64,000 bases of DNA from positions 41,776 through 105,775 of the forward strand of contig JANXXI010000087.1 of the NCBI GenBank assembly GCA_025350695.1, given 5' to 3'. The translations under genes were made by a program, and so were the position numbers. Source of the DNA: Acidobacteriota bacterium (GTDB taxonomy: Bacteria > Acidobacteriota > Terriglobia > Bryobacterales > Bryobacteraceae). Positions 36,906 to 45,149 of the stretch are shown in pieces (position 1 is the stretch's first letter; each line of letters opens with the position of its first letter). Under the pieces are notes generated by a model. That model had not been told where the DNA came from. It saw only the letters and a program-made list of their open reading frames with translations, and searched no databases.

Positions 36906-37742
36906 TTAGAACCCAATCGTAATCATCGCTTCAATTTGGTTTTTCTTCGGTACCGTGGAGAAAGAGTTGAAGTTGGTATCCAGGAAACGCGTATACCGGA
37001 CGCTGGGAATTACCCGCAGGCCGATAGGGTCAACCAAATGAACGCCGAAGCCAGCTACCATGCCGGTCACAGTCTGCTTAGCGGGCTTGATGGCGGTCTT
37101 GTTGTTCACCGCATCCGCCGAACCAACGCTTATGTCGGTTGAAGTGCTGATGCCGCTGACCCGGCGCGAAACACCGCCGCCTTCCAGATAGACGTGCGGC
37201 CCTTTGACCTGCCGCCCCTTGACGAAGTAGCGAATAGTAAAAGGAATATCGTAGTAGCGGGCGTTCGTCGTTTCGTCGGTTATCGTGTGCTTGCGCAGAT
37301 CGATGAGCGATATGGGATTAGGGACACCCGTATAAACGTCGCTGTGCATGGTATAGCCGGTCTTGCGAAGGTAGAATCCCGAAGCTACCGAAATGTGGTT
37401 TGTGATCGCTAACTGCCCGGTGACGCCATATCCAATTCGCTTGCTAACGGCAGTTGTCGAATAGAGCGCGTCGATAGCTGTCCCGACGTTGGAAGTGGAA
37501 TTATCTTTGAGCGTGTCCAACCCCATGACCGTTAGACTTGCGCCTAGCGTGACCCTTCGGATATACGTTGTCTTCTCCACCACCGAGGAGGACGAGGACC
37601 CTGCCGCCGCGATGGATGGCTTACGAGCCGGCTCTTGAGGAGCCGCGGTCGGAGGCGGCACTGTTGTCTGCGCCAGAAGTCCTGTAACGGAAAGAAGCGC
37701 CATACCGGCGATGAGTGTTATTTGGTTGCGAGAAAATGCCAT
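36906..37742 (-). CDS. Outer-membrane beta-barrel protein
   Basis: A 278-residue exported protein. The signal peptide ends near residue 25 (AGMALLSVTGLLAQ). A Pro/Ala/Ser-rich linker follows (about 26-55), then alternating amphipathic strands to the C-terminus, which ends IEAMITIGF with the terminal Phe expected by the BAM complex. The size suggests an 8-stranded OmpA/OmpX-like or opacity-type barrel. Function unknown; nothing nearby hints at a ligand. Confidence 0.78.
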   Translation of the reverse strand: MAFSRNQITLIAGMALLSVTGLLAQTTVPPPTAAPQEPARKPSIAAAGSSSSSVVEKTTYIRRVTLGASLTVMGLDTLKDNSTSNVGTAIDALYSTTAVSKRIGYGVTGQLAITNHISVASGFYLRKTGYTMHSDVYTGVPNPISLIDLRKHTITDETTNARYYDIPFTIRYFVKGRQVKGPHVYLEGGGVSRRVSGISTSTDISVGSADAVNNKTAIKPAKQTVTGMVAGFGVHLVDPIGLRVIPSVRYTRFLDTNFNSFSTVPKKNQIEAMITIGF

Positions 37743-37829
37743 TTTGATGCGGGTTCTAAATTTGAGTCTTACTATAATAACCCGGATCCATGCCTAGCTT
37801 CGGGTTCTGTCACAATAGTTTACCTTCAT

Positions 37830-38192
37830 CTATTTAGCCGGAGCCTTGCGCCAAATCGCGAAGGACACGCCCTGCGGATCGTGCAAGACCGCCATTTCAT
37901 CGCCCTCGGGAAGCATCGTCGGCGGGATCAGCGTTTTAGCTCTCATCTGCTCCGCCTTTGCCAGCGTCGCCTTCACATCATCCAACGCCATGAATAATTG
38001 GACGAAATTTGGCGCTTGCGGCGGAGCCGGCCAGATCCCTCCTTGAATACCGGCTTCTGAGCCGGTATTGATCTGACGATAACCCATCGGGTTGTTCGCA
38101 TCTATCCTCCAGCCGAACAGGCCTGCATAAAACGCCGAAGTCTCTTCAGGCGATTTCGAGATGATCTGAAACTGCATCACTGGATTTCCCAT
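37830..38192 (-). CDS. VOC (glyoxalase/bleomycin-resistance) superfamily protein
   Basis: A 120-residue protein. The ATG at 38192 (MGNPVMQFQI) has AGGAG five bases upstream; the longer frame lacks one. Two beta-alpha-beta-beta-beta modules are seen: FQIISKSPEETSAFYAGLFGW, then VQLFMALDDVKATLAKAEQM and LHDPQGVSFAIWRKA, as in the family of metal-dependent VOC proteins. The metal ligands cannot be assigned securely, so the reaction is unknown. Confidence 0.82.
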   Translation of the reverse strand: MGNPVMQFQIISKSPEETSAFYAGLFGWRIDANNPMGYRQINTGSEAGIQGGIWPAPPQAPNFVQLFMALDDVKATLAKAEQMRAKTLIPPTMLPEGDEMAVLHDPQGVSFAIWRKAPAK

Positions 38193-38348
38193 ATTGCTCC
38201 TTGAATGTTTTAGTCCTCTTATGCTATAGCTCTGTGTCGATCCTTGCCAAGGCGATCTTGCGGAACGAAAGTTCCGTGATTCCCTCAAGTCCGGTCAAAA
38301 CCTGACTCAATCAATGAAGGCCAATTTGGCGGGGCAACGTGCCCCATC

Positions 38349-38387
38349 AAAAGAAAACGCGCGAGTTTCGTGGAAGAAACCCGCGCG
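38349..38387 (-). terminator. Rho-independent terminator of the glycine-rich protein gene
   Basis: On the minus strand a 12-bp stem (cgcgcgggtttc with gaaactcgcgcg, one mismatch) and 6-base loop is followed directly by TTTTCTTTT. It lies 32 bases after the stop at 38419. Confidence 0.85.
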
Positions 38388-38418
38388 AAATTCGCCGGGA
38401 ACGGTATCGTATTCTAAC

Positions 38419-39036
38419 TTAACCCTGGCGCGATCGATCAGCCATTCTGGACATAGCAATCGTCAGCGCCGCGCCACCAAGTGTTTTGATCAGCGTCGGA
38501 TGATTTGCATAAATCTGGCTCAACTGCCCCATAATGCCGGGATCCTGTTCAGCCGCTTGGTCCGCCAGTTTTTCGACTACCGAATCCGGCACTTGGGCCG
38601 CAATTTCGGGAGTAACATGTTGCTTGCCGCCAAGCAAGCCTTCGAGCATTGATGGTCCGCCGCCCCCAAGCAAGCCCCCCAGCATCCCAGTAATTCCGCC
38701 GCCACCCCCACCACCCAGCAAGCCGCCGAGCATGGATCCGCCGCCACCGCCCGCCATCTTCTGCATTAACATTGGGCCGCCGACGGCCAGTAATGCGTTC
38801 AAGACCTGAGCCTTTGTATCGCCGCCGGAAGCTCCATATAAAGATGCCGTCTGATTGGCAAACGACGGAGTCTGCTGCGTGTCCGCAAACGCGGCGAGCA
38901 ATCCCTCGGCCATCGAACTAGCCGGCGCCGCTTTCGCAAATTGGTCGAAGTGTTGTTCTACTTCCTCTTCCGCCTGACCACTCTGCCCGCCACCGTACTG
39001 GTTGAGCAGATCTCCTAATTGACCCATTAGATCCAT
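38419..39036 (-). CDS. Glycine-rich protein of unknown function
   Basis: A 205-residue cytoplasmic-looking protein that I do not recognise to family. Residues 1-30 are helical (MDLMGQLGDLLNQYGGG), residues 40-95 helical with SMAEGLLAAFADTQQTPSF, and residues 95-140 are runs of Gly with Met/Leu (GGLLGGGG repeated). A helical C-terminal part follows (VVEKLADQAAEQDPGIMGQL, TLGGAALTIAMS). No signal peptide. It carries a good terminator and is a single-gene unit, divergent from the MutS-like gene. Confidence 0.7.
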   Translation of the reverse strand: MDLMGQLGDLLNQYGGGQSGQAEEEVEQHFDQFAKAAPASSMAEGLLAAFADTQQTPSFANQTASLYGASGGDTKAQVLNALLAVGGPMLMQKMAGGGGGSMLGGLLGGGGGGGITGMLGGLLGGGGPSMLEGLLGGKQHVTPEIAAQVPDSVVEKLADQAAEQDPGIMGQLSQIYANHPTLIKTLGGAALTIAMSRMADRSRQG

Positions 39037-39094
39037 ACGTAATTTCTCCTTATTTTTCGTTACTCAAGAATCGATCCATTGTACCCTTCACTGA

Positions 39095-40969
39095 TTGCAC
39101 TTGGATACTGCCGGTCTCCCGCACACAGACGCCGAAAGTAGAAAATGGGTTCCACCCAAGTGGAAAGAAGATAATAAAAGTAGGTTGACTTCCAAAAACG
39201 ATCCTAGCTCCCAATACGCCGGCCGCGCTGAAGTAGCTGCCGCTGCCGCAAAACAGTGCGAACGAAAGCACATTCAGATCGGGAATCTTCGCCTTGTTGT
39301 AGCGTTGATTACAGCAGGTTTGATTTATGGATGCTTTCGTTCCTTCTTTTCCTGGCCGATACTTCTGGTTCCCTTAGTGCTCTTCATCATACTGATGGTC
39401 TGGCACAGCAAGGTCTTGGCGGCAATGGAGCGGGCCATGCGTATCCAGCGGTATTACGCGCGAGGCCTCGCCAGGATGAATGACGAATGGCAGGGGCATG
39501 GAGAAACCGGGGATCGATTCCTCGACAATCAGCACCCATATGCCCGAGACTTGGACCTCTTCGGACCGGCCAGCTTGTTTCAACTCATGAATTCGGCAAG
39601 GACCCGAATGGGGGAAGACTGCCTGGCTAATTGGCTGAGCCACGCTTCGACTCCTGATTCAATCCGCGCCCGCCAGCAAGCTGTGGCCGAGTTGGCAACC
39701 AAATTGGATTTGCGCGAAGATCTCGCGGTTCTTGGCGAAGAGGCTCGTAGTGGCGTTCATCCTTCCCGGCTAAGGCAGTGGGCGAAAGACCCCGTCGTGC
39801 TGCGCGGTGGTTTTCAGCAGTTCCTTGCTTTTCCCTTGGCAATCATCAATGTTGCCGGGTTGGCCGTCTGGTATTCAACCGGACATGTTTGGTTGCTGTT
39901 GGCTGGCTTGGCGCTGACTTCTGTCTACGGATTTACATTGCGCGGCCAGATCTCGCCGATCCTGATGTCAGCCGCTGGCGCAGCCGGCGACCTGCAACTT
40001 TTGGCTGCGGTGCTAGCCCGCATCGAAAAAGAAAAATTCTCCGCACCGTATCTGGTTCACCTGAGGCAAACCCTGGAAACGGATGGCGAGCCGCCCTCGG
40101 TAGCTGTTGCCAGACTGGCTCGACTGGCCCAATGGATCGACTCTTTACGGAATCCAGCCATGCAATTGCTTAACCTCATCTTCTTGGTGGCGATCCACTT
40201 AGCATTCAGCGTTGAATCATGGCGAAAAGCGCACGCTCCCATGATTGGAAAGTGGTTGGATGCGGTCGGTGAAATCGAAGCCGCCCTGTCTTTAGCTGCC
40301 TATTCGTACGAACATCCGCTGGACCTGTTCCCAGAAGTGCTTGACCCCGCGCACGGAGTCGTTTGGGAAGCACAAGGACTCGGTCATCCTCTATTAAAGT
40401 CTTCGGCTATGATTCGCAACGATCTGTCACTGTCCTCTGCCCAGCCTTTCGTAATCATCAGTGGTTCGAATATGTCAGGGAAAAGCACCTTGTTACGCAC
40501 CGCAGGTGTAAATACGGTGCTTGCGTTGGCTGGAGCCCCGGTCCGAGCTACTACTTTCCGGCTGACTCCTTTGAATGTGGGAGCTTCCATTCAAACTATT
40601 GATTCCCTAGCCGAGGGCAGGTCCCGCTTCTACACTGAGATTTTGCGGCTGAAACAAATCGTGGAGATGACCAAGGACGAACATCCGGTTTTCTTTCTCC
40701 TCGATGAATTATTGGCCGGCACGAACTCGCACGACCGCAGAATCGGCGCGGCCGGAATCTTGTGCGGCTTACTCGATAGCGGCTCAGTGGGTATGGTGAC
40801 GACTCACGACTTGTCACTTACCCAATTGGAAGATGCAAGAGTTCGCAACATGCACTTTGAAGATCACCTCGAAAACGGGGTGCTGCGATTCGACTACCGC
40901 ATGAGGCCAGGGGTTGTGTCAAAATCCAATGCCCTTGAACTGATGCGGGCAGTCGGACTCGATGTTTAA
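39095..40969 (+). CDS. Membrane-associated MutS-family ATPase
   Basis: A 624-residue protein. The C-terminal MutS ATPase domain (about 425-620) is intact: Walker A SGSNMSGKSTLL near residue 457, SRFYTEILRLKQIV, Walker B FFLLDELLAGTNSHDR near residue 532 and TTHDLSL. There is no mismatch-recognition domain. Hydrophobic helices at about residues 68-108 and 245-285 imply membrane attachment, as in the small group of MutS-like proteins with N-terminal transmembrane segments. Role unknown, probably not mismatch repair. The TTG start is uncertain. Its 3' end overlaps proline dehydrogenase by 8 bases. Confidence 0.87.
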   Translation: MHLDTAGLPHTDAESRKWVPPKWKEDNKSRLTSKNDPSSQYAGRAEVAAAAAKQCERKHIQIGNLRLVVALITAGLIYGCFRSFFSWPILLVPLVLFIILMVWHSKVLAAMERAMRIQRYYARGLARMNDEWQGHGETGDRFLDNQHPYARDLDLFGPASLFQLMNSARTRMGEDCLANWLSHASTPDSIRARQQAVAELATKLDLREDLAVLGEEARSGVHPSRLRQWAKDPVVLRGGFQQFLAFPLAIINVAGLAVWYSTGHVWLLLAGLALTSVYGFTLRGQISPILMSAAGAAGDLQLLAAVLARIEKEKFSAPYLVHLRQTLETDGEPPSVAVARLARLAQWIDSLRNPAMQLLNLIFLVAIHLAFSVESWRKAHAPMIGKWLDAVGEIEAALSLAAYSYEHPLDLFPEVLDPAHGVVWEAQGLGHPLLKSSAMIRNDLSLSSAQPFVIISGSNMSGKSTLLRTAGVNTVLALAGAPVRATTFRLTPLNVGASIQTIDSLAEGRSRFYTEILRLKQIVEMTKDEHPVFFLLDELLAGTNSHDRRIGAAGILCGLLDSGSVGMVTTHDLSLTQLEDARVRNMHFEDHLENGVLRFDYRMRPGVVSKSNALELMRAVGLDV

Positions 40970-41891
40970 GGGGCTGACAGTGCTAAGAAACAGCTTTCTA
41001 TGGATGTCTCAGAATCGTTCCTTGCGACGCTGGATGGAATCATCTTCAACGGCACATGCGCTGACTTCCCGCTTCATTGCGGGATTGAGTCTCGAAGATG
41101 GCATTTCCTTGGCCAAAACTCTGGGAGATCAGGGCATCCAAACCGCCCTTGATCACCTCGGCGAAAACGTTGGTACGGTCCAAGAGGCCAAGGCCGCTGG
41201 AGCCGCGGTGCTCGGAGCATTGTCTAGTCTTGCCCAACTTTCCATCGGCGGAACGGTCGCTATCAAGCTCACTCAACTTGGACTCGATTTGTCCATGGAA
41301 GAAGGTATCGCTAACCTGGAGCCGCTTGTGATGCTTGCTAAGCAAGCCGGGACCCGAGTGGAAGTTGATATGGAATCATCGGCGTACACCGACCGAACGC
41401 TCCAAATTGTCGAAGCCATGCATCTGAAGCATGGAAGCATTCGGGCCGTGATTCAGGCCTATCTTTATAGAAGCGAAGCCGACGTTCATCGACTGAACCA
41501 ACTAGGAATTCCGATTCGCCTTTGCAAAGGCGCCTATAACGAGTCAGCGGTTCTAGCCATGGCTGAAAAATCGGAAGTTGACAAAGCGTTCCTTCGGCTA
41601 ATGCGCATCCTATTAGAAGATGGCAAGTTTCCAGCCATCGCCACGCATGACCCAGCAATACTTCAGCAGGCGACGGCGTTCGCGAAGGAGATCGATCTTT
41701 CTCCATCAGAATTTGAATTCGAAATGCTTTACGGCGTCCGCCGGGACTTGCAGCAGCAGATTCGCCAACAAGGTTTCAATCTTCGGCTCTACGTTCCTTA
41801 CGGAGAGGCCTGGTATCCATACTTTATGCGACGTTTAGCGGAACGTCCGGCGAATGTTTGGTTTCTAGCACGGAACTTATTGCGCAGCTAG
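40962..41891 (+). CDS. Proline dehydrogenase
   Basis: A 309-residue monofunctional FAD enzyme oxidising proline to pyrroline-5-carboxylate. The (beta/alpha)8 motifs are present: VEVDMESSAYTDRTL, QAYLYRSEADVHRL, RLCKGAYNES, IATHDPAILQQA, FEMLYGVRRDLQQ and the FAD/proline segment YVPYGEAWYPYFMRRLAERPAN. No P5C dehydrogenase is fused or adjacent. The start lies inside the end of the MutS-like gene, so translation is probably coupled. Confidence 0.95.
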   Translation: MFKGLTVLRNSFLWMSQNRSLRRWMESSSTAHALTSRFIAGLSLEDGISLAKTLGDQGIQTALDHLGENVGTVQEAKAAGAAVLGALSSLAQLSIGGTVAIKLTQLGLDLSMEEGIANLEPLVMLAKQAGTRVEVDMESSAYTDRTLQIVEAMHLKHGSIRAVIQAYLYRSEADVHRLNQLGIPIRLCKGAYNESAVLAMAEKSEVDKAFLRLMRILLEDGKFPAIATHDPAILQQATAFAKEIDLSPSEFEFEMLYGVRRDLQQQIRQQGFNLRLYVPYGEAWYPYFMRRLAERPANVWFLARNLLRS

Positions 41892-41950
41892 ACCGTATTA
41901 ATTGGTAGCAATCCGGCAACTTTTTCTTGAACAACGGAGTCTAATCAATT

Positions 41951-42394
41951 ATGAAATATTGGGGATACTTTGTCTCCAAGCTATTGGTGGCCGGCATAGT
42001 TTTCTCGGGGATTGGAATTGGCCTAACCAAGCTTCTTCCCGAGCGGACCACCTTTGGCGACTTCACCTCGGAGCCCTGGCAAGACCTGCCATGGACTTTT
42101 GCCTTCATGTTGTTCGGCCTAACTTTTCTGGGCGCTCTTACGCTTGTTGTAATTGACCAGCGCTTTCGGTGCCGAACTTGCCTACGCCGTCTTCGCATGC
42201 CGGTCGGCGCAGGGGCCTGGGATAAAATCTTCCGGCTAGGCTCTCCTCAAACTGAATGGATTTGCCCATTCGGACACGGCACCCTTCGGGTGTTCGAAAT
42301 CCATTTCACAGGCCACATGAGCGATGCCTGGCGGCCCCACGACGACAACATTTGGCGGGAGCTAGAGACACTTAGCACCACATCCAAAGACTGA
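41951..42394 (+). CDS. Small membrane protein with zinc-ribbon-like loop
   Basis: A 147-residue protein with two hydrophobic helices (about 10-28 and 50-75) followed by a soluble part. That part holds RCRTCLRRLRMP and ICPFGHG, whose CxxC and CxxxH could bind a metal. Not recognised. It is 59 bases after proline dehydrogenase on the same strand and converges, with a 4-base gap, on the last gene of the phage-like cluster. It was considered as a lysis protein and rejected. Confidence 0.7.
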   Translation: MKYWGYFVSKLLVAGIVFSGIGIGLTKLLPERTTFGDFTSEPWQDLPWTFAFMLFGLTFLGALTLVVIDQRFRCRTCLRRLRMPVGAGAWDKIFRLGSPQTEWICPFGHGTLRVFEIHFTGHMSDAWRPHDDNIWRELETLSTTSKD

Positions 42395-42398
42395 GCGA

Positions 42399-45146
42399 TC
42401 ATCGCCTGCTCTCTGTTTGCTGGCTACTTCTTCGGCCCGGAAACAGCGGTAAATCGTATCCAATTAGACAGAATTGATCCAACGCAAACAGTACGATCGA
42501 CTCCACATTTTCCGACTTCGCAATCTCGACCTCTTTAATCCAAGTGGTTGTCGAATCGCCGATACCAACTAGGAAACTACGCTTATTCGCCGGAAAGCCC
42601 TTTGCAATCCCGTATTCCACGCTGTACCGGCATTTGTTCAAATCTCGTTCAAAAGTGTACGTGAAACTTTCTGTCTTCAAGCAATCCAGGGTTGCCGGTG
42701 TCCAGTCCGATACAGGGTAGTTCACCGCGGTATTCAGAAGCGAATCGTTCACATCTGGCGGGAACAAAACCTCGAATCTGCAGGTGGGATGCGCAGCTTT
42801 TACATAACTCATCAATTGAGTGGTGAATGCTCCCAATAGGTTTTGCAGGTGTTGTACTTCGTTTGGAAACAGCAACGGATTTGATTCCCGTAGCGGAATC
42901 GTTTGCATCGGAACGCCGTACTGCGCCAAGAATGTGCTCTTCGTATAAGCATCGTAAAACGTCATGCCCACGCCAGCCAATGGAAAATACCACCACTGAA
43001 CTTCGCCTAATTGGAGGTACGGAACCACTCCAACGGCGGAGAGAATTCCCGCCATTTCAGAGTGAACTTCGCGCCAGTAGGCTAGACTGGTTGGCGAAAA
43101 ATTCGTCTGAATCGCCGGCGTGTCCAAAAGCACAGCGGCCCCATTAGGGTAGCGCTGCGCAATCCCCGCAGCCAGACTAGGATCACCGTCCTTCAGTTCA
43201 GTACTGAAGGCGACGGTCAAATCAATCCCGTAGGTCTTAATCGCGGTGGCGAACCCTGAAGTCCAGTCTCTTGCTGCCTTGTTCAGCCTCGGACTAGCGG
43301 TCAGATCGGTGCGCCAGTACCCTTCGGATTCGCCGGTCAAATGAGTGCTTGACGCCGAAAGGGTTAGCGCCGAATCGTTAGAACTCGCAGTGAGCTGAAT
43401 TTGATTCCCAGCTGAACCTAAAGCCCTTGCATATACCGTTAGATTCCCTCCAGAGGTAGTTGCTCGAATTCCGGTAGACCCATTGTTAATCAGCAACTCA
43501 AACGCTTTGGCGACTGTAGCCGGCGTGTCTCCGAACAAGTGAAGATGGGCGAACGTTGTGAAAGGAGCCGGGCCAAGAACTATCGTCGTGATACTACTTG
43601 GCGTCGCTGTCCCTGAAAACGAAATCACCGCGGATGCATATTGATGATTGAACCGCTCCATTTCATAAAACACGAGCGCTCCGGCATAGTGATTGACCCG
43701 TCCGCGAAAGCCAAGCGAATGGATCATCCACGCTGTTCGTTCCGCAGGCAGAGCCAAGGAGTGATCGGTATCCCAATCGGTGGCCAGCGTCAAGTCTTCA
43801 ATCACCGGCTGGTTGGAAACGAAATCAACAGGAAGCGCGATTTCGAGGAAGTCAAAGTAAAAATACTGACCACTGGAGCCGCGGTGAGTAAAAGACACGC
43901 TATGTTGCCCTGGTCCAAAAGTTCCAACTAAGATCCGGCACAAGACATCTTCAGCGACGAGGCTGAGTTCAAGAGTTTTCACGATTGCTCCATCGACGCG
44001 AATCACCACCGAGGCTCCGCTGGGCACATACCTTGTCCCTAACCAAAGCTGGTGACTAGAGGGACATGTATAGGGGATCGACGCGCTGCAACCTGGTGTC
44101 GTGTCAAACGATATGGTTCCGCCAGAGAAATTTCCACGCTTGTTGGTCCATGATCCCGCCGGCGCGTAAAGGACCTCCTTTGCATCATCCTCAATGCGTC
44201 TGCTGCCCGCGCCAGCTACTTTCTGAATCCTATTGGAGCCAGTGACTGACCAGTTGCTGATGCGAACCTCAAAGTCCGAGCGTTGGAACGAACCCCATTG
44301 CACTTCGGCAGCATAGGTCCACCGAACTTTGCGCACGTTCGTCAACTTTGAAAGCGGAATTACCGTGCCTGTCGTATCTTTTAGATTCGAGAAATCGATC
44401 GTATATCGCCATTTGGTTGGCGATGTTCCGCCTGAAAAAAGAGAATCGGAAGGAGTCCATGAAAGGCTGGCATTCGAGGAATGGCCATAAGCCCCCAATC
44501 GATTGCCATTTGCCCCCACTTTGCTATTGGCTACGGTGTTACCTTCGCCGAAGTAAGTCAGCGTGATTACTGCTCCAGCACTAGTCGCGGTCATCTGTGT
44601 GGAAAAAGTGTTGATGCTCAGCGCGATGGCGGCGGCAATGGATGTCAACGTATCAGCGCCCAGAATCTGGTGCGTGTAATGTTTGTCCAACCATGCAAGG
44701 CCAACGTATTCTCCACTCACTGGGGCGCCTGTCAAGGTAAACTGTGCCGTGGGACATACATAGCTACCCGCTATTGGAACTGCATTGCCCTTCAGTGGAG
44801 CGAACAAAATCTCCTCGCCCGTAGTCGACTGAACCCACAGCCGCAAGAATGGCCAATCGACCGTGGGATACAGATCAGAGTCCACCGCAATGCAATTGGT
44901 GCGCTCCTCGTCATAGGTCAGAGTGAGTCCCCTGAGGTCGCCATCAGGAAGATTCCGAAACAACGGATGTTCGAACACGTTGTCGCGGTTCCATTCAACA
45001 ACGGCCCAATCGAACTGCTGGCGCCAGGATCCCGAAAGTAGAAATCCGTCTGGCGTAGCTTGGCTTATCGAAGCGATTGCAGACGGGCGTAGAAAATATA
45101 CCTGCAAATCACGGTCAGGCTGAAATTTCGCAATTTGTTCTGACAT
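42399..45146 (-). CDS. Large tail protein with glycosidase-like (TIM-barrel) part
   Basis: A 915-residue protein, last in the phage-like cluster, 3 bases after the tip protein. Residues 1-320 contain beta-rich repeats, and residues 350-440 read as a carbohydrate-binding-like sandwich (GTFGPGQHSVSFTHRG). Residues about 620-900 resemble a glycoside-hydrolase-type barrel: TYGIDLTVAFSTEL, then VVPYLQLGEVQWWYFPLAGV with a Glu where family 5-like enzymes carry a catalytic acid, and later SENVESIVLFALDQF. It resembles so-called non-contractile tail-sheath proteins with a TIM barrel. A cell-envelope sugar is the likely target (inference). Confidence 0.7.
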   Translation of the reverse strand: MSEQIAKFQPDRDLQVYFLRPSAIASISQATPDGFLLSGSWRQQFDWAVVEWNRDNVFEHPLFRNLPDGDLRGLTLTYDEERTNCIAVDSDLYPTVDWPFLRLWVQSTTGEEILFAPLKGNAVPIAGSYVCPTAQFTLTGAPVSGEYVGLAWLDKHYTHQILGADTLTSIAAAIALSINTFSTQMTATSAGAVITLTYFGEGNTVANSKVGANGNRLGAYGHSSNASLSWTPSDSLFSGGTSPTKWRYTIDFSNLKDTTGTVIPLSKLTNVRKVRWTYAAEVQWGSFQRSDFEVRISNWSVTGSNRIQKVAGAGSRRIEDDAKEVLYAPAGSWTNKRGNFSGGTISFDTTPGCSASIPYTCPSSHQLWLGTRYVPSGASVVIRVDGAIVKTLELSLVAEDVLCRILVGTFGPGQHSVSFTHRGSSGQYFYFDFLEIALPVDFVSNQPVIEDLTLATDWDTDHSLALPAERTAWMIHSLGFRGRVNHYAGALVFYEMERFNHQYASAVISFSGTATPSSITTIVLGPAPFTTFAHLHLFGDTPATVAKAFELLINNGSTGIRATTSGGNLTVYARALGSAGNQIQLTASSNDSALTLSASSTHLTGESEGYWRTDLTASPRLNKAARDWTSGFATAIKTYGIDLTVAFSTELKDGDPSLAAGIAQRYPNGAAVLLDTPAIQTNFSPTSLAYWREVHSEMAGILSAVGVVPYLQLGEVQWWYFPLAGVGMTFYDAYTKSTFLAQYGVPMQTIPLRESNPLLFPNEVQHLQNLLGAFTTQLMSYVKAAHPTCRFEVLFPPDVNDSLLNTAVNYPVSDWTPATLDCLKTESFTYTFERDLNKCRYSVEYGIAKGFPANKRSFLVGIGDSTTTWIKEVEIAKSENVESIVLFALDQFCLIGYDLPLFPGRRSSQQTESRR

Positions 45147-45149
45147 CGG

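Noticed and set aside
41951..42394. Holin-like lysis gene for the particle locus
   Set aside because: Opposite strand, convergent to the cluster, has a metal-binding-like soluble part and sits after proline dehydrogenase.
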